From: CAZGOM01 sp964527265
GTDB lineage: Bacteria; Planctomycetota; Phycisphaerae; Phycisphaerales; Phycisphaeraceae
Direction: 5' to 3'
Length of the DNA stretch: 64,000 nt
NCBI GenBank assembly: GCA_964527265.1
Contig: CAZGOM010000005.1
Coordinates: 17,299-81,298 of the forward strand
Shown: positions 1 to 8,731 of the stretch, in pieces
How positions within the stretch are numbered: position 1 is the first letter of the stretch
Layout of the letters: each line of letters begins with the position of its first letter
The notes under the pieces: model-generated
Database searches by the model: none
What the model was told of the DNA's origin: nothing
Seen by the model: only the letters and a program-made list of their open reading frames with translations
Position numbers and translations under genes: made by a program

Positions 1-1
1 A

Positions 2-439
2 AAACTCTCCCTCGTTATATGGCGATCAAACGGATCCTCCGCGTTAAGTTCAAGTTATGCCCCCATCAAGCCTGCTCCCGGTTGGACGCTCACTCGCGAA
101 TCCCGCACCTTTTCTTACATGTCATTCTCCCACACCATTGACAACGTCCCCCCATGGGCCTGGGGTTCCTCCACCAGTCCTCAGCCCGCCTGGGGTTTAT
201 TCGATGCCTCACATCAAAATCGCCCACAACTCATGACTGGCTCCGGCATCATCATCCCCATCTATTTTCTCCAGATCCTGCTCCTTCTCATCGCCCTTTT
301 CTTCTTCCGCCTCTACCGCAAAAACCGCTGGCCCCTCACCCATTGCCAATCCTGCGGCTTCAACCTCTCCGGCAACCCCTCCGCCGTCGCCTGCCCCGAA
401 TGCGGCAAGCCCACACCCAACCCCAAAATCCACACCTGA
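2..439 (+). CDS. Zinc-ribbon membrane protein, 5' end outside window
   Basis: The frame starting at base 2 is open from the window edge to a stop at 437-439, so the gene is cut by the left boundary. The first Met (base 119) is probably not the start: residues before it (a PIKPAPGW stretch) align with KPAPHW in the paralogue at 3333. About 145 residues are visible. They hold an extracytoplasmic-looking part, one membrane helix (IIIPIYFLQILLLLIALFFF), then the block RLYRKNRWPLTHC and a four-Cys zinc ribbon (CQSCG...CPECG) presumably on the cytoplasmic side. The function is unknown. It is one of three paralogues within 5.2 kb, which share this C-terminal block almost base for base. Confidence 0.75.
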   Translation, partial: KLSLVIWRSNGSSALSSSYAPIKPAPGWTLTRESRTFSYMSFSHTIDNVPPWAWGSSTSPQPAWGLFDASHQNRPQLMTGSGIIIPIYFLQILLLLIALFFFRLYRKNRWPLTHCQSCGFNLSGNPSAVACPECGKPTPNPKIHT

Positions 440-520
440 CCCTTTCCCTCCCATCCCCACAAAACCACCCCCCCATTTCCTCTGCGCACACATTTTCTCT
501 ATCCCGGCTTTCCTTCTCTT

Positions 521-552
521 ACCTTCGTGTCTTCGCGCCTTCGCGGTAAAAA
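521..552. repeat. Dispersed TTCGTGTCTTCGCGCC repeat, copy 1
   Basis: This intergenic 32-base stretch reads TTCGTGTCTTCGCGCC and ends in CGCGGTAAAAA. Its reverse complement recurs at 19861-19900, where one 8-base unit (GCGAAGGC) is present once more. Repeats with this wording are, to my knowledge, scattered in intergenic regions of many bacteria. No function is evident. Confidence 0.7.
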
Positions 553-680
553 TCCCCCTCCTAAACCCATAAAAACAAACAACTCCGGTCTCTCAGCCGC
601 GGTTGTCTCTATCTCAAACTCACAAACCTCAAGCGTGCGCCACCGCCTCCCGCCCAGATTTCACAGGCATCCTCAGATGC

Positions 681-1004
681 TCACGCTTCTACCTTCACCT
701 TCACCTTACGCCCCGTGATCCTCTCCCAATTCCATCCGAACACCGCGATCAATATGATCGCCACCCCGGCATACATCCCCATGTTGTAAAGGTCGCTCCA
801 TGCCAGTAGTTCCTGATAACCATTGGAAATCTCCAGCGCGCCGGAACTCCACTGCATGATTTCCACTTTTTTCTTGACGGCGAATCGTCCCGCTATGCAG
901 TGATTCGTCAATGTCCAGCCGCCCACCAGGGTCACCACGCGCGCAAGCCAGCCCATTACCAGCCAACCGTCCAAATACTTGATCTCGATGATGTCGTCAC
1001 TCAT
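681..1004 (-). CDS. Small hypothetical membrane protein
   Basis: This reads as 107 residues starting MSDDIIEIKYLDGW. An upstream in-frame Met at 1106 would add 34 residues of low-complexity sequence without membrane character, so the start at 1004 is preferred; neither has a clear ribosome binding site. Two hydrophobic segments are visible (about residues 12-37 and 75-95), and the C-terminus is basic (ITGRKVKVKVEA). I recognise no family. It lies downstream of icd on the same strand, separated by the icd terminator, so it is probably transcribed on its own. Confidence 0.5.
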   Translation of the reverse strand: MSDDIIEIKYLDGWLVMGWLARVVTLVGGWTLTNHCIAGRFAVKKKVEIMQWSSGALEISNGYQELLAWSDLYNMGMYAGVAIILIAVFGWNWERITGRKVKVKVEA

Positions 1005-1135
1005 ATTCAGCCCAGAAAGTGCAGCAGCGGCCCACCGAATTCCACCCCGGTCAAGCCCTGCGCAGTGTATCAAACTTGCTCTCCCTCCAAACAAGCGGTC
1101 CTGCAATCACGAGGCGACATCCGCCGGGCAGCATC

Positions 1136-1178
1136 AAGCATGTAAATCTTGAGAATCTTGTAAATCATGTAGAACTCT
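1136..1178. repeat. 43-bp AATCTTG-type dispersed repeat, copy 1
   Basis: This stretch is identical over 43 bases to 5237-5279. It contains two AATCTTG units and TAA/TCA stop triplets on both strands. A diverged relative sits at about 6024-6063. This copy lies in the gap between the small membrane gene and icd. Confidence 0.8.
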
Positions 1179-1189
1179 TCTTTTGCTCT

Positions 1190-1235
1190 CCCCCAAAAAA
1201 CAAACGACCCCGGCCTCTTTCAAAGCCGGGGTCGT
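1190..1235 (-). terminator. Intrinsic terminator of icd
   Basis: The hairpin has 11-bp arms (ACGACCCCGGC 1204-1214 and its complement 1225-1235) with a 10-base loop. On the minus strand it is followed by a TTGTTTTTTG run. It lies 25 bases after the icd stop. Confidence 0.9.
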
Positions 1236-1260
1236 CTTACTTTCCAAATCACGCGGCTCA

Positions 1261-2508
<1,248 letters not shown>

Positions 2509-2889
2509 AGGTATTTCTCCCAAAGTGTTTCTAAAAAAGACCGACAAAAAGCACGCCCAGGCCAAAACCCAGGCAGACAAGCCCACCATTATGCCTCTTT
2601 TCGCTCATCCTTCAACAACTCACGGCCACCAAATCCGCGTGGGTGCATGACGAAATCCGCGGTCTGCCTCTGGTTAGCCCGAAACGTAAAGTGAAGGTTC
2701 TTGTCGGTCTGGCGGTATTCCGCACAAACCGACATCCCGTTGGACGCACAATTCTCAATACCAACCGTCCCCCGCGGAATCTGTCATGCACCCTCCGCGT
2801 GGCGCACTTTCGGGGCGGCCCCAAGCCATGGTGTGCCTGCACGCGCCCACTTCCATCCCATTCAACCTCCAACAACGCCCCGTCGCCCA
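2509..2889. other. Gap holding a diverged dispersed repeat
   Basis: I found no convincing gene in these 381 bases. They hold the icd upstream region and, at 2668-2770, a stretch that recurs in inverted orientation and diverged form at 17437-17537. The best-kept core, GAAACGTAAAGTGAAGGTTC, is at 2681-2700. Confidence 0.5.
2668..2770 (+). repeat. Inverted dispersed repeat, copy A
   Basis: The core CTCTGGTTAG...GAAACGTAAAGTGAAGG (2668-2703) is almost identical to the reverse complement of 17504-17537. The similarity continues more weakly for about 65 further bases. Both copies are intergenic. Confidence 0.6.
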
Positions 2890-3171
2890 TCATCTCCCCA
2901 CCCGCACCGCCACCCGTTCCTGATGGTCCGGCATAGGCACATGGTGCGTCTTGCCCACCACCCACGACACCAGGGTGATCCCAAGCGCAAGCCACACCAC
3001 CGCAGCCAGCCAGCCGAACTCAGTGAGGGTGCCCGTCACCTCGCCCTTGCACTCCGGGCAAGCCAGGTATCTGTCACCCTCTCCCGATTCCCCCTTTACC
3101 CGCGGCATTCGCTTCAGCTCGCTCCTCACACACCCGCGACCGCAACTGCTGCACAAAAGTCGGATCAACAT
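2890..3171 (-). CDS. Small zinc-ribbon membrane protein
   Basis: This is a 93-residue hypothetical protein. The N-terminal part carries two Cys pairs (CSSCG near residue 8 and CPEC near residue 38) typical of a zinc ribbon. One membrane helix (about residues 52-71, LAAVVWLALGITLVSWVVG) and a short polar tail follow. Here the ribbon precedes the helix, the reverse of the order in the three larger paralogues nearby. No function can be assigned. Confidence 0.6.
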   Translation of the reverse strand: MLIRLLCSSCGRGCVRSELKRMPRVKGESGEGDRYLACPECKGEVTGTLTEFGWLAAVVWLALGITLVSWVVGKTHHVPMPDHQERVAVRVGR

Positions 3172-3332
3172 GGCGGCACCTCACTCATTTGCCGAATTCT
3201 CCACGTAACGCTTTTCTTAGGATAGGTGGCCTTTTCCCCCAAACCAAGCAAAATCTCCCTCCGCGTCGCCCCCACCCATAACGAACCGCGAAAAGTTCCA
3301 CGCGGGCTTGATTATCCTATTTCCCATACCTC

Positions 3333-3992
3333 ATGCTTCGATTCCTTCCCAATCCTTCGCAAAAAGCCATCCGTGGATTCGCGGTCTTCGCCATGGCGCT
3401 CTGCGCATGTTTTATCTTGGGCCTGGTCCCGCTCTGGTTCACCCTTCAGCAGACCTATTACAAAATCCGTTTCCACAATCAGCAGACCTTCTACGGCATT
3501 ACCTTTTGGAACAGCAGGGTCTACCTCACCCGTGAAATGGAAATGCTTTGGCTCCGTGTCTTCGTTGTTACTCCGCCAAACCCTTCACATCCTCTCGCGC
3601 ACACTTTCGTCCCGTCAAAACCCGCCCCGCACTGGGAATTAACCTGGGAGTCCAACCATGCCCACGCCTGGAGGCATCCCGTTAATAACATCCCTCCAGG
3701 GCACTGGCGTCCGCGCGGCTGGATCTTTGTCGATGCCTCTTCCACCGCTCAGCCTCAAACACTAAGCGCTTTTGGTATCGTCATCCATGTTCTCGCTCTC
3801 CAAATCGCTCTTTTTCTCATCCTCCTTTTTTTCCTCCGCCTCTACCGCAAAAACCGCTTCCCCCTCACCCACTGCCAATTCTGCGGCTACAACCTTTCCG
3901 GCAACCCCTCCGCCTCCGCCTGCCCAGAATGCGGCAAAGCCCGCGCAACTCTCACGCCCGGTACATCAAATCCGTCCTCACCACGTATTTAA
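3333..3992 (+). CDS. Zinc-ribbon membrane protein (paralogue 2)
   Basis: This protein has 219 residues. An N-terminal membrane helix (about residues 14-35) is followed by an outer domain of about 110 residues, a second helix (GIVIHVLALQIALFLILLFF), then RLYRKNRFPLTHC and a zinc ribbon CQFCGYNLSGN...CPECGK. It is the same architecture as the genes at 2 and 4584. The outer domains have diverged, while the C-terminal block is nearly identical in DNA. The last 41 bases overlap, tail to tail, the oxygenase gene on the other strand. The function is unknown; a membrane sensor or scaffold role would be a guess. Confidence 0.8.
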   Translation: MLRFLPNPSQKAIRGFAVFAMALCACFILGLVPLWFTLQQTYYKIRFHNQQTFYGITFWNSRVYLTREMEMLWLRVFVVTPPNPSHPLAHTFVPSKPAPHWELTWESNHAHAWRHPVNNIPPGHWRPRGWIFVDASSTAQPQTLSAFGIVIHVLALQIALFLILLFFLRLYRKNRFPLTHCQFCGYNLSGNPSASACPECGKARATLTPGTSNPSSPRI

Positions 3993-4512
3993 CCCCGGAA
4001 AACACTTCACTCCCCTCATGGATGATCTTGTGCTGAAAAATCAGCCCATGCCCCGTTTTAGGCTTGATCCTCACTTCCGGCTCCACCAGGAAAGTCGTCT
4101 CACCACCCTCAAATTCCTCGTTCAAATACACCATGTACGTATAAAAACTCTTCTCCCGCGAGTTCCGGTAAAACGCTCCGTCTTTGTGCGGCTTAAACCG
4201 CTGCCCCGCCTTGTACTCATAGCACCGCAGCCGTTCATTCACCCCCGCCAGCTTCATCCCAAATACCTCCTGCGGCACCTTCTCCTTCACCCGCTCAAAC
4301 AAATCCTGCGCCCAATCCCCCCGGTCAAAAATCACCCGTCTGTTGTTGCGCACATCGGTGTCAATCATCCCGCCCCTGCGCGTGTTCACCGTCGCAAGCT
4401 CCGGCCCCGCCTCCTGAATCCGCCCAATCCACACCGCGCATTCCTCCGCCGTTAACACACCGGGAATTTCAACGATATAAGGCTGAGAATCGTCAATCGC
4501 ATTGGGGTCCAT
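3952..4512 (-). CDS. 2-oxoglutarate/Fe(II) oxygenase, prolyl-4-hydroxylase-like
   Basis: This 186-residue protein belongs to the P4H-type 2OG-Fe(II) oxygenases. The iron ligands are visible as H109-x-D111 (FKPHKDG) and H165 (HEGSEV), and K175 fits the 2-oxoglutarate-binding Lys. FEGGETTF (about residues 134-141) is the usual core motif. These enzymes hydroxylate proline or other side chains; the substrate here is unknown. The start at 4512 is preferred over an in-frame Met at 4566 because GGAGGA lies 6 bases before it. It is transcribed divergently from the gene at 4584 and overlaps the zinc-ribbon gene at its 3' end, so it sits within the paralogue cluster. Confidence 0.88.
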   Translation of the reverse strand: MDPNAIDDSQPYIVEIPGVLTAEECAVWIGRIQEAGPELATVNTRRGGMIDTDVRNNRRVIFDRGDWAQDLFERVKEKVPQEVFGMKLAGVNERLRCYEYKAGQRFKPHKDGAFYRNSREKSFYTYMVYLNEEFEGGETTFLVEPEVRIKPKTGHGLIFQHKIIHEGSEVFSGVKYVVRTDLMYRA

Positions 4513-4583
4513 CGCGCTTCCTCCGGAAAAAGATGAGCCAGATATTTTACGCGGAATTTGGCTCAAATCAATATCATTGAGGG

Positions 4584-5246
4584 ATGCTTAACTCTCTGAG
4601 CCGGCACTTGCCTCAACCTATTTTTCACCTGCTGGCACTGACGCTCAGTCTTGTCTGCGTGATTCTGATGATCTCCTTGGGTTGGCTCTGGACGGCGACT
4701 CAAAAAAACTATCGCGTATTCTTCGTCTCAAACCTTCAAAGCAGTTATTCATTGACTTTCTTTTCCGGCGTGGTTTATACAAGCCAAATGGAAACTTTCC
4801 ATGTCACTTTCGTTCCAGCATCACAGCCGGGAACTATGACGACCCAATTTGCCAACGTCGTGAAACCGGGTGAGTGGCGATGGGGAACCTACGTTGGCCA
4901 GACCGGAGCACGCCCCGCGGCGGCTGGACCCTATGACAATCACGCTTGGGGCCTTTCCGAAGTCTCTTCCGGTGAAATCAACCTCGGCATCGCATCCGCG
5001 GGACATGCATTGGCCCTACCGGCATACTTCTTCGAAGTTCTCCTTCTCATCGGTGCCTTCGCCGCCTTTTACCTCTACCGCAAAAACCGCTTCCCCCTCA
5101 CCCACTGCCAATCCTGCGGCTACAACCTTTCCGGCAACCCCTTCGCCCCAGCCTGCCCAGAATGCGGCAAAGCCAATCCCTCTATTTTGGTCGCCGACAC
5201 CCATCAATCACGAGCCGACTCTCATCGGGCAAAACCAAGCATGTAA
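4584..5246 (+). CDS. Zinc-ribbon membrane protein (paralogue 3)
   Basis: This is a 220-residue protein of the same type as the genes at 2 and 3333. It has an N-terminal helix (about residues 12-36), an extracytoplasmic domain, a second helix (ALALPAYFFEVLLLIGAFAAF), LYRKNRFPLTHC and a zinc ribbon CQSCGYNLSGN...CPECGK. The last codons and stop (AAGC ATG TAA) are supplied by the 43-bp repeat at 5237, which suggests the original C-terminus was replaced or that the repeat inserted at the gene end. Its substrate or partner is unknown. It is divergent from the oxygenase gene with 71 bases between the starts. Confidence 0.8.
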   Translation: MLNSLSRHLPQPIFHLLALTLSLVCVILMISLGWLWTATQKNYRVFFVSNLQSSYSLTFFSGVVYTSQMETFHVTFVPASQPGTMTTQFANVVKPGEWRWGTYVGQTGARPAAAGPYDNHAWGLSEVSSGEINLGIASAGHALALPAYFFEVLLLIGAFAAFYLYRKNRFPLTHCQSCGYNLSGNPFAPACPECGKANPSILVADTHQSRADSHRAKPSM

Positions 5247-5279
5247 ATCTTGAGAATCTTGTAAATCATGTAGAACTCT
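5237..5279. repeat. 43-bp AATCTTG-type dispersed repeat, copy 2
   Basis: This copy is identical to 1136-1178. It lies between two convergent genes and provides the stop codon of both: TAA of the zinc-ribbon gene at 5244-5246 and TGA of gluconokinase at 5268-5266. Confidence 0.85.
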
Positions 5280-5787
5280 GCCTCTGCTTTTTCCGTGCGT
5301 CGACTCCCTCCGCCACCACCCTCGCCACCTCCTCAACACTCAACCCACCCGTCTCCACGACCATCGCCTCATCCGCCCCCGGCGCCTCCAGCGTGTTCAA
5401 TTGACTCTCCAGCATCCCCGCCTTCATAAAATGACCCGCACGTGCTTTCATCCGCTCCTCAATCACCCCGCGCGGTGCAGTCAAAAACACAAACCAAACT
5501 TCCCTCAACCCCTTCGCCAAAACCCCGCGATACGCCCCCTTCAGTGCCGAACACGTCACCACCACATCTTTCCCCGCGATCTCCATCTCAACAGCAGCCC
5601 GATTCAGCGCCTCCAGCCACGGCCAGCGATCCTCATCATTCAGCGCCTCACCCCGCGCCATCTTCGCCACGTTGGCAGGGGGGTGAAAATCATCTGCTTC
5701 CAGAAACGTCCACCCCAGCAGGCGCGCCACCTCCCGCCCCACGCTCGTTTTGCCCGACCCGCTCACACCCATCACGATCAGTATCAC
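5266..5787 (-). CDS. gntK: Gluconokinase
   Basis: This is gluconate kinase (gluconate plus ATP to 6-phosphogluconate), 173 residues, the usual length for the GntK/IdnK family. The P-loop GVSGSGKTS is at residues 7-15, followed by EADDFHPPANVAKMARGEALNDEDRWPWL, which carries the family's substrate-site residues, then TCSALKGAYR and LESQLNTLEAP. It starts with GTG at 5787 directly after a stop. The last residues (QSST) are encoded by the 43-bp repeat, so the C-terminus may be non-native. A short degraded P-loop fragment similar to this gene's N-terminus lies at about 8667-8716. Confidence 0.93.
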   Translation of the reverse strand: MILIVMGVSGSGKTSVGREVARLLGWTFLEADDFHPPANVAKMARGEALNDEDRWPWLEALNRAAVEMEIAGKDVVVTCSALKGAYRGVLAKGLREVWFVFLTAPRGVIEERMKARAGHFMKAGMLESQLNTLEAPGADEAMVVETGGLSVEEVARVVAEGVDARKKQRQSST

Positions 5788-6355
5788 TTAAACCCAGCTT
5801 TCTCCCCACGCATCCTGATCGTAACAGCCCCCCGCAAAAGCAGGAATGCTAATCAGTCGCGATCGTCAGGAAGGCAGGGCCTTCGCATCTAAATGTCGGC
5901 GTAAACGATCACATGAGGCATTTTCCGAAAACTGCCGGCGGTCGTTTTAGACGCCGATGCAAGATTCAAGAACGCATTTACAAAGATCGAAAAACAACCA
6001 GGAAGCCAACCCTCACTTGTTTCATCTTTGTAAATGTGATTTCAAAATCTTGTAAATCTGTGTCCAGATCGATATTGCCGTGCGTAGGTGGTGCCTGTTT
6101 AAACCTTCTTCACCAATCAATATGAGAATCTACAGATCAACGATTTAGATGCGAAGGCTCTGGTGAGGAAGCTGGTCAGGAAGCTGGTCTGGAAGCGGGA
6201 TCATGATGCGGCACTGGAGGGCGGGCATATACTGCACAACCACTGATCCCGGGCGCTTGAAGAAGGGGGGCAAAAGCACATTTTTCTCCTCCCCGAATTG
6301 AACGATCCCTCACCTCGACCGTCACACACTGTGCCGCCTGCTTTTCAGATGCTGC
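5788..6355. other. Gene-free gap with inverted repeats and possible gene remnant
   Basis: No intact gene was seen in these 568 bases. A perfect 16-base inverted pair (GCCTTCGCATCTAAAT at 5879-5894 and its complement at 6143-6158) encloses about 250 bases of lower GC. These contain a diverged copy of the AATCTTG repeat (6024-6063). From 6121 a short open frame reads LQINDLDAKALVRKLVRKLV and ends at 6244-6246. The left inverted arm on the minus strand also encodes HLDAKAL before a stop. This looks like two fragments of one lost gene, which I cannot identify. Confidence 0.4.
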
Positions 6356-8545
6356 ATGAACATCAACTGGTTTGAGCTTCTTTTAGACTTCTTCCTTCTG
6401 GGGCTCCTCGCGGTTCCCGGTATCGCTTTCCTCTGGCTCGGCGTGCGCCACCGCAAATCCGGCCCCGTCTGCCAGGGCTGCCGCTATTCCATGGTTCATG
6501 CCTCCTCGCTCACCTGCCCGGAGTGCGGCCGCACCGCAAAAAACACCGATGAGTTTCTCAAACGCCGCATCCGCTGGGACTATCTCGCGCTGGGCATTCT
6601 CCTGTGCATTCCCCAGGCCATCCAGGTCGGCACCTGGATCCGCGGTTTCCCCCACGCGTGGCAGGCCGTTGATGTCCGTGCCCGCCTCAATGACGCCCAA
6701 ACCCACAATCGCATCTCTTTCAAATGGCGCGGCTTTGAGCCTTACGAATACGTCGGCCTTATGACCACCGCGCGCCAGGCCATCTTCTGGTCCCAGGGCA
6801 AACCCGCTGCCTCCGAGTGGGAACTCTATCACTACATGCCCTCACACCGCCTGCACGGGTGGCACATCACCATCCCACCCGCCTTCACATATGCCTGTTA
6901 CATCGTTGATTTCATCGCTCAGCCCGAAGCCCACATGGTGCGCCATTTCAACCGCGGCATCATCACCGAGGTCACGCTCAACCGCCCCATGCTGCAAGAC
7001 ATTCAAGACGTCAGCTCCCACAATCATGTCCAGAGGGTTTCACTCAACTTCCAATATGCAAACACAGGGCAGGATCCTGTCCAACTCGGCCCACGCATGT
7101 TCAGCGCCCTCAAGCGCTTCAAGTACGTCTGGGATCTGGATGTCTATGGCCGGTTCCATGATCCATCCCTTGCCGAGCTTATCGACGCCTGGACCGAGCT
7201 CGACAGCGTAAACCTCCGCTTCCTGGAGCCCCAGACCGCCGCCGCGCTCGGCCGTCACGGGGAAATCACCACACTTCGCATCAGCGATGCAACTCCTGTT
7301 ACCGACCAGGCTTTTCAAGCCTTTTGCCATAACCGTCGCATCACCAATCTCTCGCTCTCAAGTCTCCCCGTCTCCGATGAGGCTTTCGCATCCCTGGGCC
7401 AGATGTCCCAGCTCACTTATTTGAATCTTTCTTCCCGTCGCATTCATCCCAATGACATCCACATCCTCGGCCGCCTCACCAACCTCCGCCAACTCACTAT
7501 CAGCCCCAGAGATCCTGCCCAGTGGCATACCTTCGGTGATCTGCAAGAGCTCAAAAACCTCAAAACCCTCGAAGTCTCCCTCCTCTTGCAAGGCCCAATC
7601 GTCTCACGTCCCAATGCCTTCCCTGCCCTGGAGTCCCTCTACCTCCAACTAAAGCAGACGCACGGCCCGCTCATCCTCGGAGACCTCTCACAACTCATCT
7701 CCCTCAAGGCCCTCCACCTCACCCTCACCCCCGGCCTCGGCGCCACCCCTTACGATCTGGCCCGACCCCCATGGCCCAAGTTCTATCATCCGCGCATCCC
7801 CTACATATCCGTGTCGGCCGGAAATCCAGTCGACGGAACTTTGCTCCCTGTTTCTTACTCCATGCAAAGCGCCCGCCCGTTTCCCCCGCGCTCCACCCTC
7901 GAATTCACCCCTCCGCGCAATCTCACCCGCCTCCTCCGCCAACCGACGGATTACCAGGGCTGGGAGCAACTCGCCTTGCTCAAGGGGTTGACCACGCTCT
8001 CGCTCCAGAACGTGAGTTTCACCGCAGATGAGCAACTCGCATTCCTCCACGCCATGCCGCAGCTTCGCAATCTCACACTGCGGCACGATTATTCGCGTAC
8101 CGACTCCACGCTCACCGGCGACTGGGTCGCGGCATTGGGCGGCTGCCGCAATCTCGAAACGCTCGACATCGCCATGGGGCCGGTCACTCCCCAGACCCTT
8201 TTCGCCATCGGTCGTCTCCCGCGCCTTGCCGATCTCAGGCTCATCGGCGCCCGTAGTGATTCTTCCGGCCTTGCCGCCTTCGCAGCCACTCCCACCCTCA
8301 GGAAGCTCACTCTTTTCAACGTCACCGACGCGGAACTTGAGATCCTCGGCGCAAACCCTCACCTGAAAACCGTCGAGATCGACCTTGAGCCTGGCCAAGG
8401 CGCTCCGCAAGCCCTCGCCAGGCTGTTTCAAAACCAGAACCTTCGCGATGTCCGCATTTACCACACACAGTGGAGCCCCGCGCAACAACAGCAATTCAAG
8501 CAGATGAACGTCACCTCCCACGTCAACAACCTGTTTATCCAGTGA
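6356..8545 (+). CDS. Leucine-rich-repeat protein with N-terminal zinc ribbon
   Basis: This protein has 729 residues. A membrane helix (about residues 6-28) is followed by a zinc ribbon with C39, C42, C54 and C57 (CQGC...CPECG) and a second helix (about 74-96). From about residue 225 onward come irregular leucine-rich repeats (LTYLNLSS, LKNLKTLEVS, LTTLSLQNVSF, LRNLTLRHD, LETLDIAMG). LRRs serve protein-protein binding; the ribbon-plus-helix front resembles the smaller membrane proteins upstream. The start at 6356 is the first Met of the frame, 10 bases after an in-frame stop region. It is distantly similar in layout to the LRR-like protein at 52722. Ligand and role are unknown. Confidence 0.8.
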   Translation: MNINWFELLLDFFLLGLLAVPGIAFLWLGVRHRKSGPVCQGCRYSMVHASSLTCPECGRTAKNTDEFLKRRIRWDYLALGILLCIPQAIQVGTWIRGFPHAWQAVDVRARLNDAQTHNRISFKWRGFEPYEYVGLMTTARQAIFWSQGKPAASEWELYHYMPSHRLHGWHITIPPAFTYACYIVDFIAQPEAHMVRHFNRGIITEVTLNRPMLQDIQDVSSHNHVQRVSLNFQYANTGQDPVQLGPRMFSALKRFKYVWDLDVYGRFHDPSLAELIDAWTELDSVNLRFLEPQTAAALGRHGEITTLRISDATPVTDQAFQAFCHNRRITNLSLSSLPVSDEAFASLGQMSQLTYLNLSSRRIHPNDIHILGRLTNLRQLTISPRDPAQWHTFGDLQELKNLKTLEVSLLLQGPIVSRPNAFPALESLYLQLKQTHGPLILGDLSQLISLKALHLTLTPGLGATPYDLARPPWPKFYHPRIPYISVSAGNPVDGTLLPVSYSMQSARPFPPRSTLEFTPPRNLTRLLRQPTDYQGWEQLALLKGLTTLSLQNVSFTADEQLAFLHAMPQLRNLTLRHDYSRTDSTLTGDWVAALGGCRNLETLDIAMGPVTPQTLFAIGRLPRLADLRLIGARSDSSGLAAFAATPTLRKLTLFNVTDAELEILGANPHLKTVEIDLEPGQGAPQALARLFQNQNLRDVRIYHTQWSPAQQQQFKQMNVTSHVNNLFIQ

Positions 8546-8599
8546 GGCTGTGAGCGCACCGTCAGTTCCGCATGGCTTAACGTGAAGGGAGAGTCGCCT

Positions 8600-8716
8600 G
8601 GCCGTTGAATCGCTTCCCGCAGCCGTCTGTCTCCCGGCGCATCCTTCAATGCCGCCTCTCGCCCAACGCTGGTCTTCCTCGACCCGCTCCCTCCCATCAC
8701 GATCAACACCACACGC
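8600..8716 (-). pseudogene. Chimeric remnant: gluconokinase P-loop joined to TPR-gene 3' end
   Basis: Read on the minus strand, this stretch encodes VVLIVMGGSGSRKTSVGRE, which matches the gluconokinase N-terminus (MILIVMGVSGSGKTSVGRE). It runs straight on into AALKDAPGDRRLREAIQ, which matches the C-terminus of the adjacent TPR protein (AALKDAPNDKRLQDAVR). The P-loop has a Gly to Arg change and there is no start or complete domain, so it is a dead recombinant fragment rather than a gene. Confidence 0.65.
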
Positions 8717-8731
8717 GCTCCGCTTTCATTC

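Noticed and set aside
2509..2589. N-terminal extension of isocitrate dehydrogenase to an ATG at 2589
   Set aside because: The extra 27 residues do not match the family, and the GTG at 2508 has a good ribosome binding site.
5913..6125. 70-codon frame between gluconokinase and the LRR gene
   Set aside because: It reads through a dispersed repeat and lacks any protein-like pattern.
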